Positions 24,391 to 35,561 of a stretch of DNA of 64,000 nucleotides are shown one piece after another. The notes under the pieces were generated by a model. The model was not told the origin of the DNA, searched no databases, and saw nothing but the letters and a program-made list of their open reading frames with translations. The DNA comes from Podospora bellae-mahoneyi. Its lineage: Eukaryota > Ascomycota > Sordariomycetes > Sordariales > Podosporaceae. A program made the position numbers and the translations under genes. The stretch is taken from the NCBI RefSeq assembly GCF_035222275.1, contig NC_085886.1:1364001-1428000 (forward strand), given 5' to 3'. Positions within the stretch are counted from its first letter, which is position 1; each line of letters starts with the position of its first letter.

Positions 24391-25763
24391 TTATACCCAC
24401 GATTCCTTTATTTTTCGATTAATTCCCCCTGTACGGCCCGACTACCTATTTTCTCCCTTTGCCTAGTTTGTTTGTCCTTTTTTTCTTTTTGTTGAATTCC
24501 CCTTAGGTACTACACCAACTTGACTTGGTTTTTCTTGGTTTGGTTTTTCTCTTCTTTATCATCAGTATTATTATCAATTGTTTTTCTTTTTATCCTTCGT
24601 GATGCATTTACGATACGACACACGCGGCACAACTGTTGTACCTGCTGCCCAACCTATGTTCAAATTTTCCTGTTTTGTGTCTTTTCTACCACTGTTGTTG
24701 AAAGCACGGCTATGCGCAAATGTTTTTTCTGGATTCTGCTGAATGGAAAGTGACGAGTCTTGGTTTAGCTTTGTTGGGTTTGTGTTGTTGTGGAAGTGTT
24801 TTATTTTGTTTTACTTTGAGGGGGTTTGGAAAGGAGGGGGAAGAGCATTGGCACATAATTATTGTTTTGTAAGGGAGTGTTGTAGAATGAGGAGGAAAGC
24901 ATTGGGTGATATTGGGGTAGCGGTGGGGATAAGAGCATGTATAGAGATTGAGAGGAACGAGTGAGGAATAGAAGTTGAGGTTATGAAAGAGACTGTCACA
25001 ATGATACCCAACGTCAACGTTGAGCCTTGCCGTATGTGCAGGTTGTCATCTGATGACGACTAACAAGGCTGGCTGAGTCGGGAGTTCCCGCCTTGGTGCA
25101 TTGCATGGTGCATAAAGGCACTACAGCTTGGTTGAACACGGACAGGGCGGATGTTGACACACACACACATGGCAGATGGACCTATCATTCCTTCTCCACT
25201 TGGCACAGACTACTTATCCCCCCCTAAAATGTGATTCATATACGGGCTTGACCTGCGGAATAGAATGCAATTCGTAGATAGACAAGTAGACACGGCAGAG
25301 GGAGTGTCACTTGGACAGGGACCAAGGGCTTGGCGATTCTGGATAGACATCTTCCGCGCAATGAGAGCTGAGAAGAAACAATGTGATTCACATTCGTAGG
25401 TGGAAAAAAAGAGAAGCTAAACAAATTCCTCCGCTGCCCGACTCTAACCAATCGACACCGAACTCAAACAGCAGCCCAAACCGGGTAGCGAAACATCGCG
25501 CTTGGGCGGGGGGTGGAGTCGATCCGACCTCCGGCTTGGTAAACACTCGGACATGTGTGATGTAGTGGAACCGAGGCCGTATCCGACGTACTACGGGGAC
25601 ATCGACGTTCTCTGTTCTGATTAACTACAACTGTTTACCCCTCCCTTCCCTTCATTTTCGTTCTCATTATCAGTTCTTCTCATACTCACCCTCATGCAAA
25701 CTCGACTTTCATTACTCAAAACCAACACACTTAGCAAACAAATTAAACAAAACAGCCGCCAAA
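24391..25763. other. Tea4-like 3' UTR and MAPEG promoter
   Basis: The first ~400 nt are T-rich (runs near 24478-24492 and 24530-24600) and probably form the 3' UTR of the Tea4-like gene. The middle holds a short CA repeat near 25161-25170. The last ~150 nt before the MAPEG start are pyrimidine-rich, then A-rich with CAAA repeats, as in fungal leaders. A tRNA-like word near 25505-25560 was examined and rejected. No other gene is visible. Confidence 0.5.
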
Positions 25764-26468
25764 ATGTCCTTCCTTGGCCTCGACCTCGCCTCAACAAACT
25801 ACTCTTACTACTCCATTCCCGCCGCCTTTCTCATCACCATGGCTCCCAATGTGTACGCTATGGTGTTGGCGGGGAAGAATTATGATTTGAACCAGTATGT
25901 CACACACACACACACACCACCATCTCACCTTTCATAACCCTCGCACTTCAGCACCGGATTCCTCGGCTTCTTTCTCGCCCCCATCTCAACAAATATCTTC
26001 AATCAAGACATGAAAAAAAAAAGCTAACAGAAATTGTAGACCCCGCCGCACAGAAGAGATTTGTGCCAAAGATACCTCCATGCCCAAGCCCGTATGCACC
26101 CTACTACTGTCACATATCTCCCCCCCTCTCTCACTCAACAAGAAAAACCCAAGTGTACAAAAACACAACACTAACAACCCCCCCAGACCCTTCAAAAAAT
26201 CTCCCGCGCCAAAGCCGCAACAGCAAACGGCTTCGAAACCCTCTCTCTCTACGCCGCCTCCGTCGTGGCAGCCAACGCCTCGGGCGTCGTCCCCGTCTCC
26301 AAGCTCAACACCCTCACCCTCGGCTATGTCGTCTCCCGCGCCGCCTACAACTTTGTCTACGTCGTTGCCCAGGACAACAAGAAGCTAGCCGGCATCCGGC
26401 CCCTTGTCTGGGCTGCTGGCGTGATCATCATTATGAATCTGTTTGTGAGTGCTGGTGGAAAGGTCTAA
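25764..26468 (+). CDS. MAPEG-family membrane protein (microsomal glutathione S-transferase-like)
   Basis: MAPEG proteins are small four-helix membrane proteins of the endoplasmic reticulum that use glutathione for conjugation or peroxide reduction. Three exons (25764-25894, 26040-26091, 26187-26468) give 154 residues, the usual family length. Intron 1 (25895-26039) contains a CA repeat and ends CTAACAG...GTAG; intron 2 (26092-26186) has CACTAACAACC and CCCAG. The spliced protein starts MSFLGLDLASTNYSYYSIPA, carries NQPRRTEEICAKD in the loop, and contains the conserved RAKAATANGFETLSLYA followed by two hydrophobic helices. The Arg and Asn-Gly-Phe-Glu residues match the MAPEG helix-2 signature. 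The exact reaction cannot be read from sequence. It is convergent with the GH131 gene, 220 nt away. Confidence 0.88.
25904..25919. repeat. CA dinucleotide microsatellite in MAPEG intron 1
   Basis: About eight CA units follow the intron 1 donor directly. It is non-coding and likely length-polymorphic. Confidence 0.7.
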
Positions 26469-26688
26469 GTATTTTCACTCTGTAAAAGTGAGAGAGTAAT
26501 TCCGAAGGGAGAAAATGCAAAGGGGGGATTTGATAAGGCGAAAGGGGGTTTGTTTATATGTATTTCTTTGTGCGGCAAGCACACCTTGTATATATACAAG
26601 CCCATCTCATTTTCACCCAACCATCCCCATCTCCTCCTTCAAAGTTCGTTTAAGCTATATATCATTGTCAGCAATCACTTCTCAACAT

Positions 26689-27564
26689 CTACACCCAGAA
26701 AAACTCACCCGGCCCCCCAATCTTGGTCGTAATCGCCCCATCCTCAATAAACACCCCCGAAAAGTAATAATCCTCATTAGTATTCGGATACCCACTCCTT
26801 GGCAGCTCCAACACCCCCAAATGCCAATCCTGCCCATTACTACTCGTCGACACACCCCCCACCGGCGCAACCACCTGCTTCAAATCCGCACCCCCCTCAC
26901 TATACCACAACCCAACCCTGTTCCCGGAGAAATCAATCTCGTACGCAAAATTATGCCACACATTCGCCTTCCACTCGCTCAACTTCCACTGTGTCCTCTG
27001 GTTCGTCATCCACTGCAACGCCGGGTTCGCCGCCCCCTGCTCTCCCGAAATCCACCCATACTTTAATTCTGTAAAGTGCGACTCGAAAAAGCAAATCTGA
27101 TGCTCCTTGTTCACCGACGGCGCGTTGGTGTCCCGCCGCGAAATCGAAAAGTGGTAAAACACCTTCCCGCGGTTGATCGCCGCTTTCGTCTGGGGTATCA
27201 GCTCGATCCGGCGCATCGTCTGGCCGTTCCAGTAGGCTGTGCTGTCGAGCGTGAACCGGGCGCCTTGTTTGGAGACGGTGTCGTTGGGGTTCTTGTAGTC
27301 GGGCGAGAGGTTGATGTAGCGGTTTACCGTCCCGGAACCGTGGATGTAGTATTCTTTGTTTGTAAAAGCTCATATCAGCCACCATGTGGTTGGTAAGAAG
27401 GGGAAAGGGGGGGGCATACGATAAGGACCAACTTGATTAGCCCAAGACCACTTGTTCAGATCTGCCGAGGAAGTAAAGTCGTTGAATCTTCCATCCCAGA
27501 GAACAGCACCCTCAACGGCAGCAACACCACAAAAGGCGGCGGTCAACAATGTCGACGTCTTCAT
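26689..27564 (-). CDS. Secreted glycoside hydrolase family 131 beta-glucanase
   Basis: GH131 enzymes are fungal secreted beta-glucanases acting on beta-1,3-, 1,6- and 1,4-glucans, often linked to plant biomass use. Two exons on the minus strand (27420-27564 and 26689-27353) give 269 residues. A signal peptide (MKTSTLLTAAFCGVAAVEG) precedes AVLWDGRFNDF, the usual mature start. The 66-nt intron joins NQVGPY to QYYIHGSGTVNRYINL. Further family-typical stretches are STAYWNGQTMRRIELIPQT, KEHQICFFESHFTELKYGW and NTNEDYYFSGVFIEDG. There is no carbohydrate-binding module, because the protein ends at GGPGEFFWV. A TATATATA word at 27648-27655 lies about 85-90 nt before the ATG. The resemblance to GH131 of coprophilous Sordariales is strong. 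Confidence 0.92.
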
Positions 27565-27647
27565 TTTGTCGTTGAAAAACAAGCGGAAACAGCCAAGGGG
27601 CTTGGGAAAAAACAAATCGATCGACAACTCGGCATTCACTCGAAGCT

Positions 27648-27655
27648 TATATATA
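27648..27655 (-). promoter_or_regulatory. TATA-box candidate of the GH131 gene
   Basis: The word TATATATA lies about 85-90 nt upstream of the GH131 start codon on the minus strand, a plausible core-promoter position. A second, plus-strand TATATAAAAAGG word lies near 27753-27764. Confidence 0.4.
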
Positions 27656-29313
27656 CCCCCAACCCTTTCTCCCCCCCATATTCGCAATCCATTCTCATAT
27701 GTGTATGCGGGTATGTATGTATTCACGGCACCATAAAACTCCGGCTGGTACCTATATAAAAAGGCAAGACGGTCCGCGCCCGACGAGGAATATACAACCT
27801 CGTCGCTATATTCCCAAGCCTGCGGATGTCAGCCTCCGGAAACTTTCCAGGGTCAGAACAAAAAGTGGGCGGTTGGGTGATCTATTGATCGATAACTAAG
27901 TGAGGAGAGAGAGCGGAGTGGTGGTGAAAGAGGCGGGTGTTAGAGTACAAATAAAAAGGGACAGGCTCAGGCTAAAGTCGGATACGCCGCGTTTGCGATG
28001 TACTTCGGCATCTCTGCAATCAATGAGATCTGCCCCGTGTAGTGATGTGGGGAGAGGCTTTTATGGGATAATAGATAAATGTGTTAAAGGGCGGGAATGA
28101 GTTATTGGTGGTATTGTCTGGGGATGACGGGCTGCCCCATAGGGGTATAGATGAGGTGGACATTGCACACTTGTTGTGGTAATAAATGAGATGGATAGTT
28201 TGCGATGGATTCCATAGGTGTTTGGCTCATGTTTGGGGATAACTGTCAGCGGCGATGGTGTAATCTCTCAGGGTAAGTGCTGCTCATGTTTGCTTATCAG
28301 CAGGAGGTTTAATTATTATGGAAAATCGAGAGATCAGTTGGAACAAGGGTCAATTAAAGAGTGATAGCGTTAGGCAATGCTGGACGGGAAATCTATGGAG
28401 AGATGACGGATGTGGAAGCAAAGGTCTGTCATCACCTTGCTCTCGCCTTACTTCCATGCTAACGTAACAGCAATATGTGCCAGACAGGAGCGACTTGGGA
28501 GGAGATTAACGACCGCTCATCAGCAACCCTAACCCTACCCATCTTGTTGGGCAGGTTGAGAGCAAACTTGAGTGAGTCAACAAGATTGGTGTTATAAGGT
28601 GGACTACCAGTGTTTGAGAACCTGAAAAACTAATTGTCTGATGCTCATTAGTGAGACAGAGCATGGTGGTTGTGTTTGTAATCAACGATTTGACATCAAA
28701 TTCAAACTGATTCAGTTCGATTGACGCAGTTGACAGCTTCAGAAACATTGCAAACTCGCAACAAAATGGGTCAATCGCAGAAATGCTATGCCATGTTCCA
28801 AGCTCGGAGCAACACAATAGACCACAACCGCAGCTTCAGACGTAGGATTTTTACAACTTGTCAAACAGCAGGCAAACAACTCGACTTGTTTTGATAGCAG
28901 GGACAGGCAAAGCATTCGCAAACACAAAAATACACATGTTGTGGGTGATGAAATGTCGAGACCACCCCACAGCTCGGACCTAGAATGGTCGTAGTCCAAA
29001 GCCATAATGAAAGGGATAAGGTGATCACTTCGATTTAGGAGGCCGGGAACGGAGGAAGATCCATAGAGAATAAGAATAACCCTCAGCAAGCCACATTGTG
29101 GAGCCGCCATTCGCACCAATACAACCCGTCGTCAATTCCACTTGGCGGTGTAATATTGGACAGACTGCATTGATGTGTAGATAAAGAAGAAAAAAAGAAG
29201 AGGAGGAAGTTGGCCAGCCTGACCAAGAAATATATACTCAAATTTTTGGCTGCGCAGAAAGTGGGGCTGCTGAATTAGGGCTAGTGCGGGTCTGTGGGTG
29301 GGCGACGATACGA

Positions 29314-29337
29314 GATAAGGATAAGGATAAGGATAAG
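29314..29337 (+). promoter_or_regulatory. Four tandem GATAAG hexamers
   Basis: The sequence holds GATAAG repeated four times head to tail, preceded by GATACGA. GATAAG is close to the preferred site of fungal GATA-type zinc-finger factors (nitrogen, iron, light and development regulators). It may be a binding cluster or simply a six-base microsatellite. Confidence 0.4.
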
Positions 29338-30662
29338 CTTTTTTGGTGGGGTGGAGGGGCATCATCCGCCTCGAGCCTCCTTCAACACCACAACTCAACG
29401 GTTCTTATCATGCCCCATCTACGAGAGATTCATGGTTCAACTCGATTTGGAAGCCGCCGTCCGGCATCTGCTCGGCCTTTCTTGACTCGATACGGACAGC
29501 CACGACAGCATCTGGCGGGCGGGTGGCTGCTGCAGACGGAACACATGCTGTGGCTGCTTTTCAGATGGGCAATTCTCCCCCAAGTCAAACGTTGAGCAAG
29601 ATCCGCGATCTGGTCTGTTTCTTTGCCTGGACACTGACATGAACATGCGACGAGACATCTACTGCCGGTTCCACAACATCCCAGCCCGCTTGTTCGGAAG
29701 GGAAGCCGATGGAAAGCACAGAACAAAAACCCGATTGTCCGCTGTCGGAGCAAGGCCCGACATGATCCGCTTGATCTGCTCGGTCCGCTGGACATGAAAG
29801 CGCTCGCCGGCCGGCTTCTCGGGTGGACACATGAATTGTCCGTTGCCGTTTCATGTCTTCCGAATTGCATGTGATGAAGCCATATGGAGCGAGCTACATT
29901 ACTGCACCTGTCACCCCTTTCCCAGAGTCATCGACTTGCTGCGGTCGATCATCACGGCCTTCCCGCCACGAGCGCTTTCGTACTCCCCCAGAAGTTGAGC
30001 TATCACCGGGTGACTGCTGCTGCCTTCCATGGACTGCCGGTGGTGTCGACGGAATATTCCGGTGTCGTATGAATGGGGATCACAAACTCCATCACCAACT
30101 CCCAAAACGAACCAGCTTTCTGCGTCTCCTGCTTCTTTGGGAATGTGTGTCATGGAAGCCAGCCGCAGAGCACTGCCTAACGATGAAACTGGCGTCGTCC
30201 AACCATTTTCGTGGCAGAGATGCTGATCCCAGCAGCCGTGGTTCCTAGCTTCAGGAGAGCCCAAGGTTGATCACCTCTCACGCTTCACATAGCTCGGACT
30301 CTTGGAGGGTTTTTATAAATCGCTTTTCTTGGCCAACTCGTAGCTGCTTAAAAGTTTCCAGTTCTCCTTTCCATCAACCAGGCGCAGCGGTTACGTGGCA
30401 AACCTCCGGCTTGGAATTGCTGGTGATACAAGCACAAACGTTGCCCGCACACACCGGATACGATACTCCTTTCGGCGGGTAGTAGCACAGAAGAAACGAG
30501 CCTGCCCGTGGCCGTTGATCCGCTCAGTTGACGGAAGCGGTGTGTTCTGCTCTTGTGATGAATGATTAGCATGGTCCTGGTTGTGACAGTTCTTGTACCA
30601 TCCTCCGCTCCCACATGCGCGCGAGACGGCGACGGCACGGGATGGGTTTCTGGCAAAGGGGT

Positions 30663-30676
30663 GATATATATATAGG
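30663..30676 (+). promoter_or_regulatory. TATA-box candidate of the small-protein gene
   Basis: A GATATATATATAGGG word lies about 270 nt upstream of the ATG at 30941. The position would imply a 5' leader of roughly 200-250 nt. Confidence 0.35.
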
Positions 30677-30940
30677 GGGGTTGCTTCCTGAAGGGATGCT
30701 CGAGTGTCTGATAGCCATCTTATCATATTCTGTGCGCGGTTGACATTCATTCCATTCTTCCGAAGCTTTGACAAATTCTCTCGACCGGGCTCAAATCCAT
30801 TAGAGAGCCAGACTTTTCAACCACATCCTCAGTAATAGCAACATTATCAACATATACTCTCATCCACCGCAGCAGAATTGGAACCTCTCTCTCTCTTTTA
30901 CAAATCCTGTTCTCCAAGCTCCAGACGCTCAATAAACACA

Positions 30941-31147
30941 ATGTCTTCGTACGCATCCCACCAACCACAAGCTCCCACTCCTCAAGGAGGCGAGGACTCG
31001 TCGACCAGCTCGGGGGGAGGTGTCACTCCTATTGATCCCCGTATGTTACCTATCTCAAACAACCATCGTGGGGGGAAAGGGGGGGCCGGGGTGTAAATGG
31101 TGACTAATCCGTTTTTGATGCCAGAGTTTGGGAAGAAGAAGCCCTAA
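30941..31147 (+). CDS. Small spliced gene, 40-residue Ser/Gly/Gln-rich protein
   Basis: Two exons (30941-31040 and 31125-31147) join to 41 codons including the stop. The 84-nt intron has a GTATGT donor, a TGACTAAT branch region and a CCAG acceptor, and splicing restores the frame to a short basic tail. The protein starts MSSYASHQPQAPTPQGGEDS, continues with STSSGGGVTPIDP, and ends QFGKKKP. The start has a favourable CACA context and a TATA-like word lies upstream. I do not recognise the family; it has no signal peptide, membrane segment or CaaX box. Complete splice signals that give a frame-consistent short protein argue for a real gene. It is divergent from GH131 and convergent with the rhodopsin-domain gene. 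Confidence 0.6.
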
Positions 31148-32130
31148 AAACCATTATGCTCAACCTGTTAACATGGCAATCTATACTTTTTTCTTTTTTT
31201 CTTTCATTATGGGACCACACTAGGGAGCATAAGGGGGATTTGGGAAACAGAGAGATACCCCTATACACTATCCTACACTCGCTTTGTTTTGTTTGTTTGT
31301 TTTTTAATCTCTAATTATTAATGCACTCGCTCTCTCTCAGGGATTGTTGTTGGAGTGGGGGGATGAGGGAAGTTGATAGTGGGCGTTTCATGGCCAAATG
31401 CTTGGTTAGATTTAATTCGAGTAGTGTTGGAGGGAGAGAGGTTGGAGATGGTACAAAAAAAGTTGCAAGGTGCAAGGAATGCTGATGATAAGAATAATTG
31501 CAGAGCAGACGCGTTCGAGGGTTTAGGAATAAGAGATACTACCTACCTAACTCAAAATTCTCATGCCAAAAACGGTTTCTTGACAGTTCGTATGCCAAAA
31601 GAATGGCGATGACGCTATTTTGTGATGTTTCTCACAGTAATGTTGGTGATGATTTCTTGGTGTTTTTCACCTGCAACGACCCGGTGGCTGAGCCAAAATC
31701 CCAACAATCCGGACATGTAAACAAATGTACTGCCTATTCCCCAAGTCCTACAGCAACGCAACGCAACACGCACCGTGTTCCTGGGATGGTGCATGACATG
31801 ACATGACAGCAAGCCACACCGACCGAAAAGAAAACCACAGTCCACAGACCAAAACCCGCCCCCCCCACGCATGCAGAGTTCCCCCCCTGTTGTGTCATCA
31901 CACAATACAGAAATATGTGGATTCTTTAATAACTACAAGGCTTCGTCGGGACCAAGTTACACCCAACCCAAGACAATATCCATACCCGCCCGGCGAAAAA
32001 TCTCGTCAAGACGGGGGAGATGAGGACAAAGAGATGGGAAATTTCCTCCCGTGCTCCAAAATAAGCAAAAGTCGTCAGATTGAGTAGAAAAGACGGACCA
32101 CTGGTTAGATTTTGGGCGCGGGTGTCGTAT
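31148..32130. other. Convergent 3' region
   Basis: This 1 kb lies between the 3' ends of the small-protein gene and the rhodopsin-domain gene. It holds T-rich tracts near 31185-31210 and 31285-31305, three overlapping GCAAC units near 31754-31768, and three CATGA units near 31792-31807. No gene is visible. Confidence 0.5.
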
Positions 32131-33521
32131 TCATATACCGCCAGGATGGATTGGTTGAACGTCATGTCTTGTAACGCCCCGAACCAAATCAGCTTCCGCC
32201 GTAGGAATAAGCGCCCGAACTCGCCACCATGCATTGTGAGATAACTGGCGGATGTTCAGGCGTACCGCATTCGTAGGTGGACGCGGTAATGGTTTGTTTA
32301 GGTTAGGAAGAAATTGGCTCTTGTCATTGGTAGGTAAGTACCCCGACTGCTGGCTCTTGTTCGCTTGATGAGAAGGTCGATTAGGTTTGCTGTCAGAATC
32401 AGCAGCAGGCGGTTTCTCCAATATCCGGAGTCGTGAAAAGTAGCGTGCGAAGAATGGTTTGGTGGCTGCAGCCGAGGCGCAAATCTATCAACAAAGGATT
32501 AGATATTGGCTCACATGAGAAAAAAGTTTTTTTCGTATCACCTACGATACCAAGAAAAAGCTCGACTGCGCCTGGAAACCTGGTGTCGTACAGACGCCAA
32601 GTAATATCCCCATCCGGACTGGTGACCATGACCCAGGTGAGATAGGTCCTGACTGAGCCAGCGATGCAGACGAGCAATCCACCTGCAAAGAGTAAAAGAA
32701 TCGTGAGACGTTGGGGGAGAGGCAACTGAATACCCAACACCATCTTGACGGGGACGAAGACGATGAGGAAGTCCAAGATGGTGTTGATAATACTGGCAAC
32801 AATAACGTGAAGCCCTTGGTTGATGCAGCGCTGTGGCCCAAGAGCGACTGTCCAGATGTCGGATATGGGTCTCTGCTGGTCAGTATTCATTGCCAGACCA
32901 CCATCCGGGAACAGAAACCTACGAGCATTGGAATATCGTCACGAGCACAAACACAATTGTATCGAGTGTTACCACCCCGGATAGGACAAACACAACGTGC
33001 TTGGTCCGGCCCCTCGAGCAAGCAGCTACTCTGTAGAGGAGAGCGAGAATGGAAAGCTTGGTGAACCCTGTTGCCAGGGCAAAGAGAATCTGCTCCGCAA
33101 GGCTGCGGCCGAGTCAGAAAGTTGGTACCATGGAAGACGGCAATGGGCGTAACCTACCCAACCTGCAAACTCAGCATCACCAGTTCAGGGCGTACATCCC
33201 ACGTGTGACGATCTGTGTCGAGTCTGAAGTGACCTATGGCCTGGAGCACCACAAAGGCCACCGCAGGTACCTGGTAAAGCGTTAGTGTTGAGTGCTAATG
33301 CATCCAGACATGGTTTGAATAACGTATGCAAGGCAGATCAGCACATCGTCGTGACCGAAGCCGTTGGATATCTTCACGCGTGTATAGATTCGTATGGCGA
33401 GAACAACCCCTGCTAAACTCAACAGAAGTAACCCGACAATGATGTTGTTTGGCCCGCGAGTTTCTGGATCTACGTGATTTGATGGAGGCCAGGAGGCAGT
33501 TATCTCTGCTGTGATCCGCAT
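32131..33521 (-). CDS. Fungal rhodopsin-domain integral membrane protein (SAT4/Pth11-like)
   Basis: This is a seven-helix fungal membrane protein of the large 'rhodopsin domain' family often grouped with Pth11-like receptors; ligands are mostly unknown. Five exons on the minus strand (33324-33521, 33158-33270, 32923-33102, 32546-32870, 32131-32484) give 389 residues. Family hallmarks are NNIIVGLLLLSLAGVVLAIR, RVKISNGFGHDDVLICLAY, QILFALATGFTKLSILALLY, FQCSPISDIW, INTILDFLIVFVPVKMV and ICASAAATKPFFARYF. The introns are 52-62 nt. Intron 1 has a weak GTTATT donor but a good CACTAAC branch and CCAG acceptor. No CFEM domain precedes the helices, and the C-terminal ~95 residues are a cytoplasmic tail. 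The start at 33521 fits the usual short N-terminus. Confidence 0.85.
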
Positions 33522-34710
33522 GCTGTGTCTGAAGGTGTAGCAGGAAGGGCCAGAGTGCGGGTTCCACGCAAGCCGAGATGCTGGTCGGCCTAGGCCAGGG
33601 CTTCGACGAGGACGTCTAATGGGCAGCGGTACAAATATACCATGTTTCTTGACCAAGACCTCGAACAGCTAGTTTACTTCGTTAGGCAGTGTCAAGAGAC
33701 CTCTTGATAACACCACGAATTCAGTTGAAACAAGACCTCCATGAACTAAAATTGATACAGCGAATTTCACGTGCAGTACTGGAGCTCTTGTAAACATGCA
33801 TGATGCTCGGCGTGATTCTCGAGTCCATCGGCAAATGGTGCCGGTAGATGGTGTATGAAAATGTTTACAGGAACTGAATCTAGAGAGGTGAGCCAAGAGG
33901 TCGGAGACGCCGGTGACTGCGATACATGGCCATCACTGTGACCAACCCGAGCACTGACAGCTCAACCCTTGTGCGGATCAAGTTTCAAACATGTGCTTCC
34001 TGCCAAAGAAGGATAGGAATGTACGATGCTAGCCTTGGGAGATCTCGACCCGTCACTTGAAGGCGCATGGAGATGTGGGGTGGTAGGGTCGTGGGGGTAC
34101 AGCCACTTGCTTGACAACCCATGACTTGTGCTTGAAAGCACAGCAGCTCTCAGACCGGATGTGAGTAGCGAGGAGGAGCTCTGGGGAAACGCTGGTCACC
34201 AACACCAACCAACCGGCAGTCTTCCTGTTGACTCCCGAGAACATGCAAGTCTGATCGGGTTCACTTGACCCGGACAGGTGATGTTTCAGGGTGGCTGAGG
34301 CGCACCGAGCACCGGTGGTATTTTTTTCAGAATGCAACTGTGATGAGCTCTCGAAGAAGAAACAACATATGCTTGCAAGTGTTGAATATATCTTGTGATC
34401 CAATACTGACAGACGTGAGTCGATAGGTAGGCGAAGGTAACGGTGAAGTAACAAGTGAATGGATGATGCAAGTGCAACAGGGGACTCCCAGGACTTGTCG
34501 TTGAATCCAGCTGGTGACCAGGTGCCAGCCGAGATCCGGCCCGCCACTACGCCTTACCTAATGGGAGCTAGTGCCACCCCGCCAAATCCACCCACAAAAA
34601 TTCCTGGGATTCGCAAAATCACTTTTGATCTTGAATTCTCGGCTTTCTCCTCGTAAACGACCGACGCAAAACCACACCTATAGAAGAAATATCTACAGGA
34701 AGACGGCAAA
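33522..34710. other. Divergent region between the rhodopsin-domain gene and uL1
   Basis: About 1.2 kb without a convincing gene; the 164-codon minus frame at 34053-34547 has no recognisable content. The last ~170 nt before the uL1 start are pyrimidine-rich, as expected for a ribosomal-protein leader. I see no canonical TATA box. Confidence 0.5.
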
Positions 34711-35561
34711 ATGTCCAAGATCTCCGTCGGTACGCACCATCAACGCCAACCCAGTCGACATATACGATGAAATGGCAATTGAACTGACTCTGTCGCAGCC
34801 GGTGTGCGTCAGCACGTCGCTGAACTCCTCGAGTACAGCAATGAGACCAAGAAGCGTAACTTCTTGGAGACTGTCGAGTAAGCCAGCAACCTCCTGGAAG
34901 TGAGGCCGCCATCATCGAAAACATGTTGCTAACAGCCACCAAAGGCTCCAGATCGGTCTCAAGAACTACGACCCCCAGCGTGACAAGCGTTTCTCCGGCA
35001 CCGTCAAGCTCCCCACCGTCCCCCGCCCCAACATGAGCATCTGCATCTTGGGTGACCAGTACGATATCGATCGTGCGAAGCACGGCGGTGTTGACGCCAT
35101 GAGCGCCGACGATCTCAAGAAGCTCAACAAGAACAAGAAGCTCATTAAGAAGCTTGCCCGCAAGTACGATGCCTTCGTTGCTTCCGACACCCTCATCAAG
35201 CAGATTCCCCGTCTGTTGGGTCCCGGTCTCTCCAAGGGTATGTTGTGCTGTCTTCCCAGTCGAGATAACTTGCGAATACTAACTTCTTTCGTGTGTAGCT
35301 GGCAAGTTCCCTACCCCCGTCTCCCACAGCGATGATCTCTCCGCCAGAATCACCGAGGTCAAGTCCACCGTCAAGTTCCAGCTCAAGAAGGTTCTTTGCA
35401 TGGGTGTTGCCGTTGGCAACGTTGGCATGACCCAGGAGCAGCTGATTGCCAACATCATGTTGGCCATCAACTACCTCGTCTCCCTCCTCAAGAAGGGCTG
35501 GCAGAACGTTGGTAGCCTTACCATCAAGGCTACCATGTCTCCTCCCCGCCGCCTCTACTAA
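34711..35561 (+). CDS. RPL1: 60S ribosomal protein uL1 (L10a/L1)
   Basis: uL1 forms the mobile L1 stalk of the large ribosomal subunit and contacts E-site tRNA. Four exons (34711-34729, 34799-34877, 34945-35237, 35299-35561) give 217 residues, exactly the eukaryotic length. The first exon is 19 nt (MSKISV plus one base), a common arrangement in ribosomal-protein genes. The protein contains [36 protein letters not shown] and [13 protein letters not shown] at the C-terminus. All three introns have GT..AG ends, and intron 2 carries GCTAACAG. The codon usage is strongly C-ending, as in highly expressed genes, unlike the Nudix gene that follows. Confidence 0.97.

Larger units (their letters stand above)
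27565..30940. other. 3.4 kb between GH131 and the small-protein gene
   Basis: Two divergent genes flank this stretch, so it holds both promoters. Small ORFs here (largest 146 codons) are unconvincing. Visible elements are the GH131 TATA region, a telomere-like AACCCTAACCCTACCC word at about 28525-28540, four head-to-tail GATAAG hexamers at 29314-29337, and a GATATATATATAGGGG word near 30664-30680 that may be the TATA box of the downstream gene. Its size and motif content suggest a long regulated promoter, which is inference. Confidence 0.5.

Noticed and set aside
25500-25565. tRNA-like sequence on the minus strand (A-box-like TGTCCGAGTG and B-box-like GGATCGACTCC)
   Set aside because: The two boxes are only about 18 nt apart, leaving no room for an anticodon arm, and the acceptor and T stems do not pair. 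At most it is a decayed fragment.
28506-29119. Overlapping minus-strand frames of 103 and 126 codons
   Set aside because: No splice signals, no recognisable domain, and they sit in the long GH131/small-gene spacer.
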